Shown here one piece after another: positions 42,535 through 52,529 of a stretch of DNA of 64,000 bases. Both the position numbers and the translations under genes were made by a program. This DNA comes from Chitinivorax sp. PXF-14 (lineage in GTDB: Bacteria; Pseudomonadota; Gammaproteobacteria; Burkholderiales; SCOH01), in contig NZ_JBFNXJ010000005.1 in the NCBI RefSeq assembly GCF_040812015.1, forward strand, positions 222,330-286,329, written 5' to 3'. The notes beneath the pieces are model-generated. The model made no database searches, was not told where the DNA came from, and saw only the letters and a program-made list of their open reading frames with translations. Position 1 is the first letter of the stretch. Every line of letters begins with the position of its first letter.

Positions 42535-45225
42535 ATGCGCGAATTCGCCCCCGACTCCCTGCTCGCCCAAGCCATGCGCCACAGCCGTTATCTGCAACGG
42601 CTGGCGGTCGCCGACCCGGCCATCATCGAGGAGGAGAAAGGCCGGCTCGACCAGCCGTTTGACCTGCAGGCGATGCAGGCGTTCCTGCAAGCCACGCCGG
42701 CGCCCGCAGACGAGGCCGCGCTCAAGGCCGGCCTGCGGCAGCTGCGCAAGCGGGTGATGACCCGGCTGATCGTGCGCGACATCGGCCACCTGGCCGATCT
42801 CGACGAAGTGGTCGCCACCGTCACCGCACTGGCCGAGACCACGCTCGCCCATGCCCACCAGGCCTGCCGCGCCTGGCTGGTGGCGCAATACGGCGAGCCG
42901 ATCGGCGGCGACAGCGGCGATACCCAGGAGCTGATCGTGATCGGCATGGGCAAGCTCGGCGGCGGCGAGCTCAATGTGTCGTCGGACATCGACCTGATCT
43001 TCGCCTACCCCGAGGACGGCGCCAGCAATGGCGCCAAGTCGCTGTCCAACCATGAGTTCTTCACGCGGCTCGGGCGCCAGCTGATTGCCGCGCTGCACGA
43101 GCCCACCGCCGATGGCTTCGTCTTCCGCGTCGATATGCGGCTGCGCCCCTACGGTGACTCGGGCCCGCTGGTGTCGAGCTTCGCCATGCTCGAAGAGTAC
43201 CTGCACACCCAGGGCCGCGAATGGGAGCGCTATGCCTGGCTCAAGGGCCGCGCGCTGTCCGGCGACGAGGAAGGGCTGATGCAGATGGTGCGCCCCTTCG
43301 TCTTCCGCAAATACCTCGACTACGGCGCCTACAGTTCGATGCGCTCGCTGCACAGCCAGATCCGGCGCGAGGTGGCGCGGCGCGACATGGCCGACAACAT
43401 CAAGCTGGGGCCGGGCGGCATCCGCGAGATCGAGTTCATCGCCCAGGTGTTCCAGCTGATTCGCGGTGGCCGCGAGCGCGGCCTGCAGGTGCGCCCGGCG
43501 CGCCAGGTGCTGGCCTGGCTTGGCGAGCACAAGCTGCTGCCGATCCGCGCGGTGCAGGAGCTGACCGAGGCCTATGTCTTCCTGCGCAATCTCGAACACC
43601 GCCTGCAATACCTCGACGACGCGCAGACGCAGACCCTGCCGCGCGCGGTGGACGACCGTCTGCTGATCGCGCAGAGCATGGGGTTTGTCGATGTCGGTAG
43701 CTTCGAGCGCGGGCTGGATCAGCATCGGCGCAATGTCACGCGCCATTTCGAACAGGTGTTCGCCACCCCGCAGGATGGCGGCGAGCACCCGCTGGACGAG
43801 GTCTGGCAGGACATCGATGTCAACGATGCCGCGAGCGCCAAGCTGGCCGAACTCGGCTATGCCGAGCCGGGTGAAGTCCAGCGCCAGCTCACGCAATTGA
43901 AGCTGTCCAACAAATACCAGCAGTTGCCCGATTCGAGCCGGCGCCGGCTCGACGGCCTGCTGCCGCCGATCATCGAGGTCGCAGCGAGCATGGCCAACCC
44001 GGACGAGACGCTGGGCCGCCTGCTGCACCTGCTCGAGGCGATCCTGCGGCGCGAATCCTACCTCGCGCTGCTGACCGAACATCCACAGACGCTGAAACGG
44101 CTGGCCAGCCTGTACAGCGCGAGCCCCTGGGTGTCGGACTACCTGACGCACCACCCGATCCTGCTCGACGAGCTGCTCGACGCGCGCCTGCTCTATGCGC
44201 CGCCGGACTGGCCCAGCGCGCACCGCAAGCTGGCGGCCGACCTCGATCTGGTCGCCGGCGACGCCGAGCAGCAGATGGACATGCTGCGCCACTTCCAGCA
44301 CACGCAGATCTTCCGCCTGGTGGCGCAGGACCTGGCCGGCCTGCTGCCGCTCGAAACGCTGTCCGACCACATCTCGGACCTGGCGGACCTGATTCTCGCC
44401 GAGATCATCCGCTGCTGCTGGCAGGCGCTGCCGAAGCGGCACCGCGACACGCCGCGCTTCGCGGTGATCGGCTACGGCAAGCTTGGCGGCAAGGAGTTGG
44501 GCTACGCCTCCGACCTCGACATCATCTTCCTGTTCGACGACGACGCTGACGCCGCCCCCGAGAACTACGCCAAGCTCGCGCGCCGCATCGGCACCTGGCT
44601 GACCACGGTGACGCCGGCCGGCATGCTGTACGAAATCGACCTGCGGCTCAGGCCCAACGGTGAGAGCGGCCTGCTGGTGACATCGACCACGGCATTTGCC
44701 GAGTACCAGGAGAAGCACGCCTGGGTGTGGGAGCATCAGGCGCTGACCCGAGCGCGCTATGCGGCCGGCGACGCCGAAGTGGGCGCGCGCTTCGAGGAAG
44801 TCCGGCGCCACATCCTGATGCGCGAGCGCGACGGCGCGGCGCTGCGCGACGAGGTCTACGCGATGCGCCACAAGATGCTCGACAACAAGCTCGGTAGTCG
44901 CAACGGTTTCGACCTCAAGCACGGGCGCGGCGGCATCATCGACGTCGAGTTCATCGTGCAGTACCTGGTGCTGGCCCATGCCGGCCAACACCCGGAGCTG
45001 ACCGGCAACAAGGGCAATATCGCGCTGCTGAAGATGGCGGCCGACGCCGGCCTGATCCCGGCCGAGCTGGCTGAGCGCGTGCGCGAGGCCTACCGCGCCT
45101 ACCGCCGCCTGCAGCACCGCAAGCGGCTCAACGGCGAGGCCTCGATCCAGACCGGGATGACGGAACTGGCGCCGCATATCGAAGCGGTCACGGCGCTGTG
45201 GCAGCAGGTGTTCGGGCAGCCCTGA
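42535..45225 (+). CDS. glnE: Glutamine synthetase adenylyltransferase / adenylyl-removing enzyme
   Basis: An 896-residue bifunctional enzyme that adds AMP to, or removes it from, glutamine synthetase in response to PII. Both nucleotidyltransferase cores are intact: GMGKLGGGELNVSSDIDLIF in the N-terminal (removing) half and GYGKLGGKELGYASDLDIIF in the C-terminal (transferase) half, plus GPGGIREIEFIAQVFQ and HGRGGIIDVEFIVQYL. Length is slightly below the ~946 of E. coli, as is common in betaproteobacteria. The start at 42535 follows GGAAG; a longer frame begins at 42466 without conserved sequence. Divergent from yhdP. Confidence 0.96.
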   Translation: MREFAPDSLLAQAMRHSRYLQRLAVADPAIIEEEKGRLDQPFDLQAMQAFLQATPAPADEAALKAGLRQLRKRVMTRLIVRDIGHLADLDEVVATVTALAETTLAHAHQACRAWLVAQYGEPIGGDSGDTQELIVIGMGKLGGGELNVSSDIDLIFAYPEDGASNGAKSLSNHEFFTRLGRQLIAALHEPTADGFVFRVDMRLRPYGDSGPLVSSFAMLEEYLHTQGREWERYAWLKGRALSGDEEGLMQMVRPFVFRKYLDYGAYSSMRSLHSQIRREVARRDMADNIKLGPGGIREIEFIAQVFQLIRGGRERGLQVRPARQVLAWLGEHKLLPIRAVQELTEAYVFLRNLEHRLQYLDDAQTQTLPRAVDDRLLIAQSMGFVDVGSFERGLDQHRRNVTRHFEQVFATPQDGGEHPLDEVWQDIDVNDAASAKLAELGYAEPGEVQRQLTQLKLSNKYQQLPDSSRRRLDGLLPPIIEVAASMANPDETLGRLLHLLEAILRRESYLALLTEHPQTLKRLASLYSASPWVSDYLTHHPILLDELLDARLLYAPPDWPSAHRKLAADLDLVAGDAEQQMDMLRHFQHTQIFRLVAQDLAGLLPLETLSDHISDLADLILAEIIRCCWQALPKRHRDTPRFAVIGYGKLGGKELGYASDLDIIFLFDDDADAAPENYAKLARRIGTWLTTVTPAGMLYEIDLRLRPNGESGLLVTSTTAFAEYQEKHAWVWEHQALTRARYAAGDAEVGARFEEVRRHILMRERDGAALRDEVYAMRHKMLDNKLGSRNGFDLKHGRGGIIDVEFIVQYLVLAHAGQHPELTGNKGNIALLKMAADAGLIPAELAERVREAYRAYRRLQHRKRLNGEASIQTGMTELAPHIEAVTALWQQVFGQP

Positions 45226-45291
45226 CGGCCTGTACCGCCACGACAGCCGGGTGGGCGCGAGCCTGCCCGGCGGGCTCAAGACCAGCAGCCC

Positions 45292-45567
45292 CTAGAGGGT
45301 TTCGCGCTCGCTGAAGCCGTCGAACTCGCCGCTGACCTCTTCCACGATGACCGCCAACACCTGGGCGGCGGGCGGCCCCTGGCGGCACCATTCGATCATC
45401 GCCATGACGCAGGCCTCGTCGCCATGCAGCATGGCCTCGACCGTGCCGTCGCGGCGGTTGCGCACCCAGCCGTGCACCGTGTGGCGGCGCGCCGCCAGGC
45501 AGGTTGCGTAGCGGTAGCCGACGCCCTGCACCCGGCCGCTGATGCGCAACTGGCGCGTCACCTTCAT
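45292..45567 (-). CDS. acyP: Acylphosphatase
   Basis: A 91-residue acylphosphatase with the phosphate loop GRVQGVGYR (catalytic Arg19) and GWVRNRRDG (catalytic Asn37), the complete active site. It hydrolyses carboxyl-phosphate bonds such as those in acetyl phosphate and 1,3-bisphosphoglycerate. Its ATG overlaps the stop of the hybrid sensor kinase by ATGA (45564-45567), and GAGGG inside the kinase 3' end can serve as ribosome site, so it is probably translated by coupling. It is convergent with glnE across 66 bases without a clear terminator. Confidence 0.93.
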   Translation of the reverse strand: MKVTRQLRISGRVQGVGYRYATCLAARRHTVHGWVRNRRDGTVEAMLHGDEACVMAMIEWCRQGPPAAQVLAVIVEEVSGEFDGFSERETL

Positions 45568-48500
45568 GCCGGGCCCTCACCATCGGCCGCCAGCGTCAGC
45601 GTGGCATCGGCGGGGGCGCCGTCGAGCAGCGCATCGAGCGCCTGCACCTCGAGGTTGATGCTGGCGATGAAATAGGCCACCGCATCGGCATCCTCCTGCC
45701 TGGCCGCGGCCTCCAGCTCGGCGCACTGCTCCGCGATGAGCTTGCCGCCGATCTGCGCCGCCGTCCCTTTGAGCCGGTGCGCATGGCGTATCAGCTGCGC
45801 CCAGTCCGCCTCGGCCGACGCCTGCTCGATCGCGGGGATCAGCTCCGCGGTGGTGTCGCGGTAGAGCGCCAGCACCTGCGGCACCACATCGGCCCCGAGC
45901 GCGCTGGCCAGGCTGTCGAGCGTGGCCCGGACATTGTCGAGGTCCGCTCCCGGCAAGGGGGCCGGCGCGGCAGCCTCGGCGCAATCGGCAATGACAGCGC
46001 CCGCCTCTGCTGCCGGCGTCGTGGCATGGCCGCTGACCCAGCGCTGCAACACGCGGCCCATGGACTCGGGGGTGATCGGCTTGGTGACGAAATCGTTCAT
46101 GCCCGCGGCGCGGCATTCCTTTTCGGTTGCCACCGAGGCGTTGGCCGTCAGGGCCACGATCGGCAGGTTGGACACGGCATCATCAAGCGCACGGATCTGG
46201 CGCGTGGCTTCAATACCATCGAGATTGGGCATCTGGCAATCCATGAAAATCATATCGTAGCGGCTACTCTGCACCGCCTTCAGCGCCGCCAGGCCGTCAT
46301 CGGCCACATCGACGCGGCAGCCGAGCTGCTCGAGCATCAGCACGGCGATGCGCTGGTTGACAGGGTTATCCTCGGCCAGCAGGATGCGCGGCTTCAGCAC
46401 GGCCAGCCGTTCGGCCAGCGAGTGCGAGGTGATCAACCCGCCCGGGTGGGTCGCCCTCAGGCCGAGCAGCACGTCGTTGAGGCAGGCAATCAGTTGCTCG
46501 TGGCGCACCGGCTTGGTCAGATAGGCGCTGAAACTGGCGGTGCGCGCCTCATTGGCCTGCCCGCGCCAGGCCAGCGTGGCCAGCATGATCAGCGGCAGGC
46601 CGGAATAGCCCGACAGCTGGTGGATGGCGCGCCCGAGGTCGGTGCCGTCCATATCGGGCAGGCGATAATCGATGATCGCGCAATCGACCAGCGCCGCCCC
46701 TTCGCGTAGTGTCGTCAGCGACTCGGCCGCCGTCGCGCAGGACAGTACGCGGATGCCCATCGGCGTGAGGATGTCGGCCAGGCTCTCGCGCCCCGCATCG
46801 GTATGGCCGCAGACCAGCACCACGCGGCCGGCGAGCGATGTGCTCGGCGAGGGCTCGGGCTGGCTGCTGGCCGCCAAGAGCGGCAGCTCGAACCAGAATA
46901 GCGAGCCGACATGCAGCTCGCTGCTGACGCCGATCCTGCCGCCCATGCCCTCGATCAGCCGGCGCGAGATCGACAGTCCCAGGCCAGTGCCGCCATAGCG
47001 GCGCGTGGTCGAGGCGTCGGCCTGGGTAAAGGGCTGGAACAGCCGGCCCAGCGCGTCGGTGTCGATACCGATCCCGGTGTCGCTGACTTCGAAGCGCAGC
47101 CGCTGCACGTCCGCGCCGCCGCCCAGGCTGGCGCGCACGACCACCTCCCCGGCATCGGTGAACTTGACCGCGTTGTTGGCCAGGTTCAGCAGGATCTGCC
47201 GCAACCTGGCCGGGTCGCCCCGCACCCGCGACGGCAATTGTGGCTGTACCAGGCAGGCGAGTTCGAGCCCCTTGTCGGCGGCGCGGGCCGCCACCATGTC
47301 GATCGCATCGTCGAGCAGGTCGCGCAGGTCGAAATCGATCTGTTCGAATTCCATCTTGCCCGCCTCGATCTTGGTCAGGTCGAGCAGGTCGTTCATCAGC
47401 GTCATCAGCGCGTCACCCGCCACCTGGATCGAGCGCACATAGCTCTGCTGATCGTCGTTGAGCGTGGAATTGAGCAGCAGCGAGGCAAAACCGAGCACTG
47501 CGTTCATCGGCGTGCGTATCTCGTGGCTCACATTGGCAAGGAAGTCGCTCTTGGCGCGGCTTGCCGCCTCCGCCGCCTCGCGTGCGTGGGCAAACAGCTC
47601 CTCGCGCTGCTTGCGCTCGGTAAAGTCGTCGATGATCCAGATCGTCCCCTGGTCCTGGTCATCGGGCTCCACCGCCTTGGCGTAGAGGCGGCCCCAGAAG
47701 CTACTGCCATCCTTGCGCCTGAGCCAGGTCTCGTAGTCGAGCATATCGCCGCGCGGCAAGGCCTCGCGGGCGATGCGCCCGACCTCCTCGTACGCTTCGT
47801 CGGTCGCGTAGATGGTCATACCCGGCAGGCCTTCGAGCTCGGATACCTGATAACCGAGCATCGACGCCAGCCGCTCGCTGCAGCGTTCGAAGCGGCGGTT
47901 GCGCGTGAGCGCGATGCCCACCGTGGCGTGGTTGAAGATCACGTCGTGCAGCTTCAGGCTGCGCTGCAGCTCCTCCTCATGGCGCATCAGGCCGTCGATA
48001 TCGAGGTGCGCGCCCTGCATGCGCAAGGGGTTGCCATGCTCGTCGCGCTCGGAGACACGGCCGATCGAGCGAATCCACTTCCACTCGCCGCCCTTGCAGC
48101 GCATGCGGAAGTCGTGTTGAAAGATCTCGTGCAGGCCACGGAAGGTGTTGTCGAGCGCCGCCTTCACGCCGGGCAGGTCGTCCGGGTGCACCAGCGACTC
48201 CCACACAGTGACCCATGGCTGCAATTCCTGCCGCAGATAACCGAGCATTTCCGCCCACTGGCGGTGGTAATTCGCCTCGCCGGTGGCGATGTTCCAGTCC
48301 CACAGTCCGAGGCCGGCGGCGTTGATGGCCAGCTCGACACGCTGTTCGCTCTCGCGCAGGCTGGCGGTCATGCGCTGGGCCAGATGGCTTGCCCGCCGCT
48401 GCATCCCCTGCTGCGACCAGACAATGCCGGCGAGCAGCAAGCTGATGGCCGTACCCATGGCGCCGACAATCCACGCCGGCATCAGGTTCAGATTGGCGAA

Positions 48501-49427
48501 AAAGGCTGGCGTCGCCGTCATGTCCAGGTGCCACAGCCGGTCCCCGACCAGCAGCGATACCTGGCGCATGATAGGCCGATGGTAGGTGCGCCAGTCCTCT
48601 TCGTCGGGCCGTGCCTTGCTCAGCGAATCGTCGCTGTCGAAAATCGGCTGGTCGCCGTGGCCCGAGTTGACGTCGTGGATGTGCAGATCGATGCCGGTGT
48701 CACTGGGCGACACCACCCCCTCCAGCATCAGGTCGATACGCAGCGGCGTGTATACCCAGCCCCAGATCGCGCTCGCGCGCTCGTCGGCAGTGGCGATCGG
48801 CATGTCGGGCCGGTAGATCGGCAACAGGTAGAGAAAACCGGGCAGCTTCTTGTTGTCCTGTACCAGCGTGACCGGCGCGGTAATCACCGGGTGGCCGCTG
48901 CTCATGGCGGCCAGCGCCGCCTCGCGCCGACGCTGCTCGGAGGCAATGTCGAGCCCGATGGCGAGCAGATTGAGCGGTTCCGGCTCGATGAACTTGATGA
49001 CGAAGTTGGCGCCCTCCACTGGCCCCAACTGCTTGATCGCGAAATCCGGGGCGATCGCGTCGCGGGCACGGTGCTCGAAGGCGGCCCGGCGCTCGGGCTT
49101 CACATGCTCGATCACGCCAAACCCCATCGAGCCCGGAAATTCCTCGTCTGACTGGCGCGATGCTATATAGCGCCTGAACATCTGCAGCGACACGGCATCG
49201 GGGTTGTTGACGAACAGGCCGCGTGCGCCGCGCAGCCCATATTCGTAACGCGTGACGCGGCTCTGCAATGCTTCGGTGATCTTGGCGGAGAGGCTCTCGA
49301 AGCGCTGTTCGGCGGCAACCCGGTTGCCTGCGTCGATATATTTTGCGGCCAGCACGGACAAGGCAATGCCAGCCCCCGCGATGATGGCGGGGAGCAGCGC
49401 CAGGACGGAAAATCTGGATTTCGCCAT
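45564..49427 (-). CDS. CHASE-PAS-PAC hybrid sensor histidine kinase with two receivers and HPt
   Basis: A 1287-residue BarA/ArcB-style phosphorelay protein. Order: N-terminal membrane helix, periplasmic CHASE domain (~residues 40-310), second membrane helix (LMPAWIVGAMGTAISLLLAG), two PAS/PAC domains, HisKA with phospho-accepting His in FLANVSHEIRTPMN (~634), HATPase (GTGLGLSISRRLIEGMGG), receiver 1 (Asp in IIDYRLPDMDG ~921), receiver 2 (Asp in IFMDCQMPNLDG ~1061) and a C-terminal HPt (His in HAHRLKGTAAQIGG ~1214). The CHASE domain senses an unknown external ligand. The start at 49427 gives MAKSRFSVLALL. No response regulator is adjacent; acylphosphatase follows with a 4-base overlap. Confidence 0.93.
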   Translation of the reverse strand: MAKSRFSVLALLPAIIAGAGIALSVLAAKYIDAGNRVAAEQRFESLSAKITEALQSRVTRYEYGLRGARGLFVNNPDAVSLQMFRRYIASRQSDEEFPGSMGFGVIEHVKPERRAAFEHRARDAIAPDFAIKQLGPVEGANFVIKFIEPEPLNLLAIGLDIASEQRRREAALAAMSSGHPVITAPVTLVQDNKKLPGFLYLLPIYRPDMPIATADERASAIWGWVYTPLRIDLMLEGVVSPSDTGIDLHIHDVNSGHGDQPIFDSDDSLSKARPDEEDWRTYHRPIMRQVSLLVGDRLWHLDMTATPAFFANLNLMPAWIVGAMGTAISLLLAGIVWSQQGMQRRASHLAQRMTASLRESEQRVELAINAAGLGLWDWNIATGEANYHRQWAEMLGYLRQELQPWVTVWESLVHPDDLPGVKAALDNTFRGLHEIFQHDFRMRCKGGEWKWIRSIGRVSERDEHGNPLRMQGAHLDIDGLMRHEEELQRSLKLHDVIFNHATVGIALTRNRRFERCSERLASMLGYQVSELEGLPGMTIYATDEAYEEVGRIAREALPRGDMLDYETWLRRKDGSSFWGRLYAKAVEPDDQDQGTIWIIDDFTERKQREELFAHAREAAEAASRAKSDFLANVSHEIRTPMNAVLGFASLLLNSTLNDDQQSYVRSIQVAGDALMTLMNDLLDLTKIEAGKMEFEQIDFDLRDLLDDAIDMVAARAADKGLELACLVQPQLPSRVRGDPARLRQILLNLANNAVKFTDAGEVVVRASLGGGADVQRLRFEVSDTGIGIDTDALGRLFQPFTQADASTTRRYGGTGLGLSISRRLIEGMGGRIGVSSELHVGSLFWFELPLLAASSQPEPSPSTSLAGRVVLVCGHTDAGRESLADILTPMGIRVLSCATAAESLTTLREGAALVDCAIIDYRLPDMDGTDLGRAIHQLSGYSGLPLIMLATLAWRGQANEARTASFSAYLTKPVRHEQLIACLNDVLLGLRATHPGGLITSHSLAERLAVLKPRILLAEDNPVNQRIAVLMLEQLGCRVDVADDGLAALKAVQSSRYDMIFMDCQMPNLDGIEATRQIRALDDAVSNLPIVALTANASVATEKECRAAGMNDFVTKPITPESMGRVLQRWVSGHATTPAAEAGAVIADCAEAAAPAPLPGADLDNVRATLDSLASALGADVVPQVLALYRDTTAELIPAIEQASAEADWAQLIRHAHRLKGTAAQIGGKLIAEQCAELEAAARQEDADAVAYFIASINLEVQALDALLDGAPADATLTLAADGEGPA

Positions 49428-49501
49428 GTAAGACCGGTCGATTACATCATATCTGCTATATAGCCCACCGCTACGCGTTTCGCGTCGCAGCATGGAGCCG
49501 C

Positions 49502-49507
49502 TATAAT
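49502..49507 (+). promoter_or_regulatory. -10 element of the metG promoter
   Basis: A consensus TATAAT at 49502-49507 in GCTATAATTGC, 48 bases before the metG ATG. No good -35 hexamer is visible at 17-18 bases (TTCGCG at 49479-49484). The 127 bases between the kinase start and the metG start hold the divergent control signals. Confidence 0.5.
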
Positions 49508-49554
49508 TGCACTTTGCCCGATTTCTCACGTTGTTTACAAATAAAGACCGCGCC

Positions 49555-51600
49555 ATGACCGCAATTCGCAAGATTCTGGTGACCTCCGCGCTGCCCTATG
49601 CCAACGGCAGCATCCATCTCGGCCATCTGGTCGGCTATGTTCAAACCGATATCTGGGTGCGCTTCCAGAAGATGCGTGGCCACGACTGCCACTACGTCTG
49701 CGGCGACGACACGCACGGCACGCCGATCATGATCAATGCCGAGAAGATGGGCATGGCGCCCGAAGCCTTCGTCGCCAGGATGTACGGGGAGCACGTCAGC
49801 GATTTTGCGGGCTTCCACGTCGGCTTCGACAACTACTACCACACCAATTCGCCCGAGAACCGCGAGATCGCCTACGGCATCTACCGCGCGCTGAAGGACC
49901 AGGGCAAGATCGCCACCAAGACCATCAGCCAGCTCTACGACCCGGTCAAGCAGATGTTCCTTCCCGACCGCTTCGTCAAGGGCGAGTGCCCGAAGTGCGG
50001 CGCCAAGGACCAGTACGGCGACAACTGTGAAGTGTGCGGCGCCACCTACAGCCCGACCGAGCTGAAGAACCCGTACTCGGCCGTGTCCGGCGCCACGCCG
50101 GAGCTGCGCGAATCCGAGCACTACTTCTTCAAGCTCACCGACTGCCAGGACTTCCTGCGCGGCTGGACCACCGAAGCCGGCAGGCTGCAGCCCGAGGCCA
50201 GCAACAAGATGCAGGAATGGCTCGACGCCGGCCTGCAGGACTGGGACATCTCACGCGACGCGCCCTATTTCGGCTTCGAGATCCCCGATGCGCCGGGCAA
50301 GTACTTCTATGTCTGGCTCGATGCGCCGATCGGCTACATGGCCAGCAGCAAGCACTACTTCGACCGCCAGGGCCGCGACTGGCGCGAGTTCTGGGGCAAG
50401 GGCTCGGAGGCTGAGCTGTACCACTTCATCGGCAAGGACATCCTCTACTTCCACGCACTGTTCTGGCCTGCCGTGCTCGAATACTCGGGTCACCGCACGC
50501 CGAGCGCGATCAACGTCAACGGCTTTTTGACCGTGGACGGCCAGAAGATGTCGAAGTCGCGCGGCACCTTCATCACCGCACGCAGCTACCTCGACGTCGG
50601 CCTGAACCCGGAATGGCTGCGCTATTACTACGCCGCCAAGTTGAACAGCAAGATCGAGGATGCCGACCTGGCGCTCGACGACTTCGTCAACCGCGTCAAT
50701 TCGGACCTGGTCGGCAAGTTCGTCAACATCGCCAGCCGCGCCGCCGGCTTCATCAACAAGCGCTTCGGCGGCAAGCTCGCGGCCACGCTGCCCGAATCCG
50801 AGCTGCTGAGCTCGCTCAAGGTCGCCGCCACCGAGATCGCCGAGCTGTACGAAGCGCGCGAATTCAGCCGTGCGCTGCGCGAAGTGATGGCGCTCGCCGA
50901 CATGGCCAACCAGTATGTCGACGAGAACAAGCCCTGGGAGCTCGCCCGCCTGGAAGGCGGCGAGGCGCGCCTGCACGAGGTCTGCACCGTGTGCATCAAC
51001 CTGTTCCGCCTGCTCACGGTCTACCTGAAGCCGGTGCTGCCCAAGCTCGCCACCGATGTCGAGGCCTTCCTCAACATCGCGCCGCTGGGCTGGAGCGACA
51101 CGCAGACGCTGCTGCTCGATCACCAGATCATGCCTTACCAGCACCTGATGACACGCATCGACCCGAAACAGGTCGAGCAATTGATCGAGGCCAACAAGGC
51201 CAGCCTGCAGGCCACGCCCAGCGCGGCTCCAGAAGCCGCGCCAGCACAGGCCTACGAGCCGGTCGGCGAGACCATCTCAATCGACGATTTCGGCAAGATC
51301 GACCTGCGCGTGGCGCTGATCGCCGATGCCAAGGCCGTCGAGGGCGCCGACAAGCTGGTGCAGCTCACGCTCGATATCGGCTCGGAAACGCGCAATGTGT
51401 TCGCCGGTATCAAATCCGCCTACCAGCCGGAAGACCTCAAGGGCCGGCTGACGGTGATGGTGGCCAACCTCGCGCCGCGCAAGATGAAGTTCGGCATCTC
51501 GGAGGGCATGGTGCTGGCCGGCAGCTTCGAGGACAAGGGCTCGGGCCTCTACATCCTGAGCCCGGACAGCGGCGCCAAGCCCGGCATGCGCATCCGCTGA
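49555..51600 (+). CDS. metG: Methionyl-tRNA synthetase
   Basis: A 681-residue class I aminoacyl-tRNA synthetase that charges tRNA-Met. HIGH-type motif HLGH at 21-24, KMSKS at 331-335, and a four-Cys zinc knuckle (Cys145, 148, 158, 161) in [18 protein letters not shown]. The C-terminal ~115 residues are the EMAP/Trbp111-like tRNA-binding domain ([20 protein letters not shown] ... [15 protein letters not shown]) that dimerises the enzyme. Full length for the MetG1 type. The start at 49555 gives [18 protein letters not shown]. Terminator follows at 51623. Confidence 0.98.
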   Translation: MTAIRKILVTSALPYANGSIHLGHLVGYVQTDIWVRFQKMRGHDCHYVCGDDTHGTPIMINAEKMGMAPEAFVARMYGEHVSDFAGFHVGFDNYYHTNSPENREIAYGIYRALKDQGKIATKTISQLYDPVKQMFLPDRFVKGECPKCGAKDQYGDNCEVCGATYSPTELKNPYSAVSGATPELRESEHYFFKLTDCQDFLRGWTTEAGRLQPEASNKMQEWLDAGLQDWDISRDAPYFGFEIPDAPGKYFYVWLDAPIGYMASSKHYFDRQGRDWREFWGKGSEAELYHFIGKDILYFHALFWPAVLEYSGHRTPSAINVNGFLTVDGQKMSKSRGTFITARSYLDVGLNPEWLRYYYAAKLNSKIEDADLALDDFVNRVNSDLVGKFVNIASRAAGFINKRFGGKLAATLPESELLSSLKVAATEIAELYEAREFSRALREVMALADMANQYVDENKPWELARLEGGEARLHEVCTVCINLFRLLTVYLKPVLPKLATDVEAFLNIAPLGWSDTQTLLLDHQIMPYQHLMTRIDPKQVEQLIEANKASLQATPSAAPEAAPAQAYEPVGETISIDDFGKIDLRVALIADAKAVEGADKLVQLTLDIGSETRNVFAGIKSAYQPEDLKGRLTVMVANLAPRKMKFGISEGMVLAGSFEDKGSGLYILSPDSGAKPGMRIR

Positions 51601-51622
51601 ACGCGTAGGCACTGCAATACGG

Positions 51623-51649
51623 AACGCCGCTCATCGAGCGGCGTTTTTT
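51623..51649 (+). terminator. Intrinsic terminator after metG
   Basis: Stem AACGCCGCTC / GAGCGGCGTT with loop ATC, then six T, beginning 23 bases after the metG stop. The next ~138 bases contain no gene that I can support. Confidence 0.9.
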
Positions 51650-51787
51650 CTTGCCCAATCAGGAACACATGTCGCCTGTTGCCGGCTACCGCACAAACGG
51701 CTCATTTAGGGTAGCTGTGGCCGGCAATTGCGGCGATCCATGCCGGTGTGCGCATCCGCCACCCATGCCGGCTGCAGCCCTCTTGCC

Positions 51788-52441
51788 TTACTTCTTGTCG
51801 GGCGCTTCCGCCGCGTCGACATCGGCCTTGCGGCGTTCGCGCTTGAGCGCCGGCGGCAGCATGCGCTGCAGGCGCTTGCGGATCTCGTCCGAGTCCATCC
51901 AGATATCCTCGCCCTTGAGGATCGCAGCGATCTCGCTGCCCGACAGGAAAGGCTCGCAGATGCGGTGCATGACCTTCTCGAACCACTTGCCGACGGCCAT
52001 CACCTGCGCGTGCTGCTCGTTGCCCTTGCCGATGAAGCTGCCCGAATAGTTGTGGAACATCAGCTGGCAGTTGTCGTGTACCGCGATCTCGTCGCCGGCC
52101 AGGAAGATCAGCGCGCCCATCGAATAGGCCTTGGCTTCGAGCACCGTCACCACCTTGGCCTTGGATAGCCGCATATTGTTGATGATCTGCAGGCCCGCGT
52201 CGAAGTCGCCGCCGGGGGTGTTCAGGTGCAGGTAGATCAGGTCGTTCTCGGTGGCGGTGCGCAGCGTGTACAGCATCTCGCTGTAATGTATCGCCGGCAC
52301 GATCTCGCCCGACAGGTAGTAGCTGATCTGCCGGATGACCACCTGCCCTTCATAACGCCGGTAGGGAATCACCAGCTCCTGCTCCTGCGCATCATCGTCG
52401 TCCTGCGCCAGGGCCTCGTTACCCAGTCTCGTCGTCGTCAT
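51788..52441 (-). CDS. ClpP-like serine protease, orphan
   Basis: A 217-residue protein of the ClpP/crotonase fold. Catalytic Ser107 lies in AKAYSMGA, His130 in LMFHNYSG, and the oxyanion-side NTPGGD is at 74-79; KGEDIWMDSDE near the C-terminus matches the ClpP Asp region. It is longer at the N-terminus than ClpP (an Asp/Glu-rich stretch QDDDDAQEQE) and has a basic Lys/Arg C-terminal tail. No Clp ATPase partner is nearby. A start with AAGGGG upstream was chosen at 52441. It probably is a ClpP-like peptidase acting on unknown substrates, comparable to SDH-type proteases. Confidence 0.8.
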   Translation of the reverse strand: MTTTRLGNEALAQDDDDAQEQELVIPYRRYEGQVVIRQISYYLSGEIVPAIHYSEMLYTLRTATENDLIYLHLNTPGGDFDAGLQIINNMRLSKAKVVTVLEAKAYSMGALIFLAGDEIAVHDNCQLMFHNYSGSFIGKGNEQHAQVMAVGKWFEKVMHRICEPFLSGSEIAAILKGEDIWMDSDEIRKRLQRMLPPALKRERRKADVDAAEAPDKK

Positions 52442-52529
52442 TGCCGCCCCTTGTCTCGACATGGTTTCACTATAGGCGGCAAAACCAGCACTGGCCTTGA
52501 TCGGCGGCAAAGACGCCGAGGCCGCGCGG

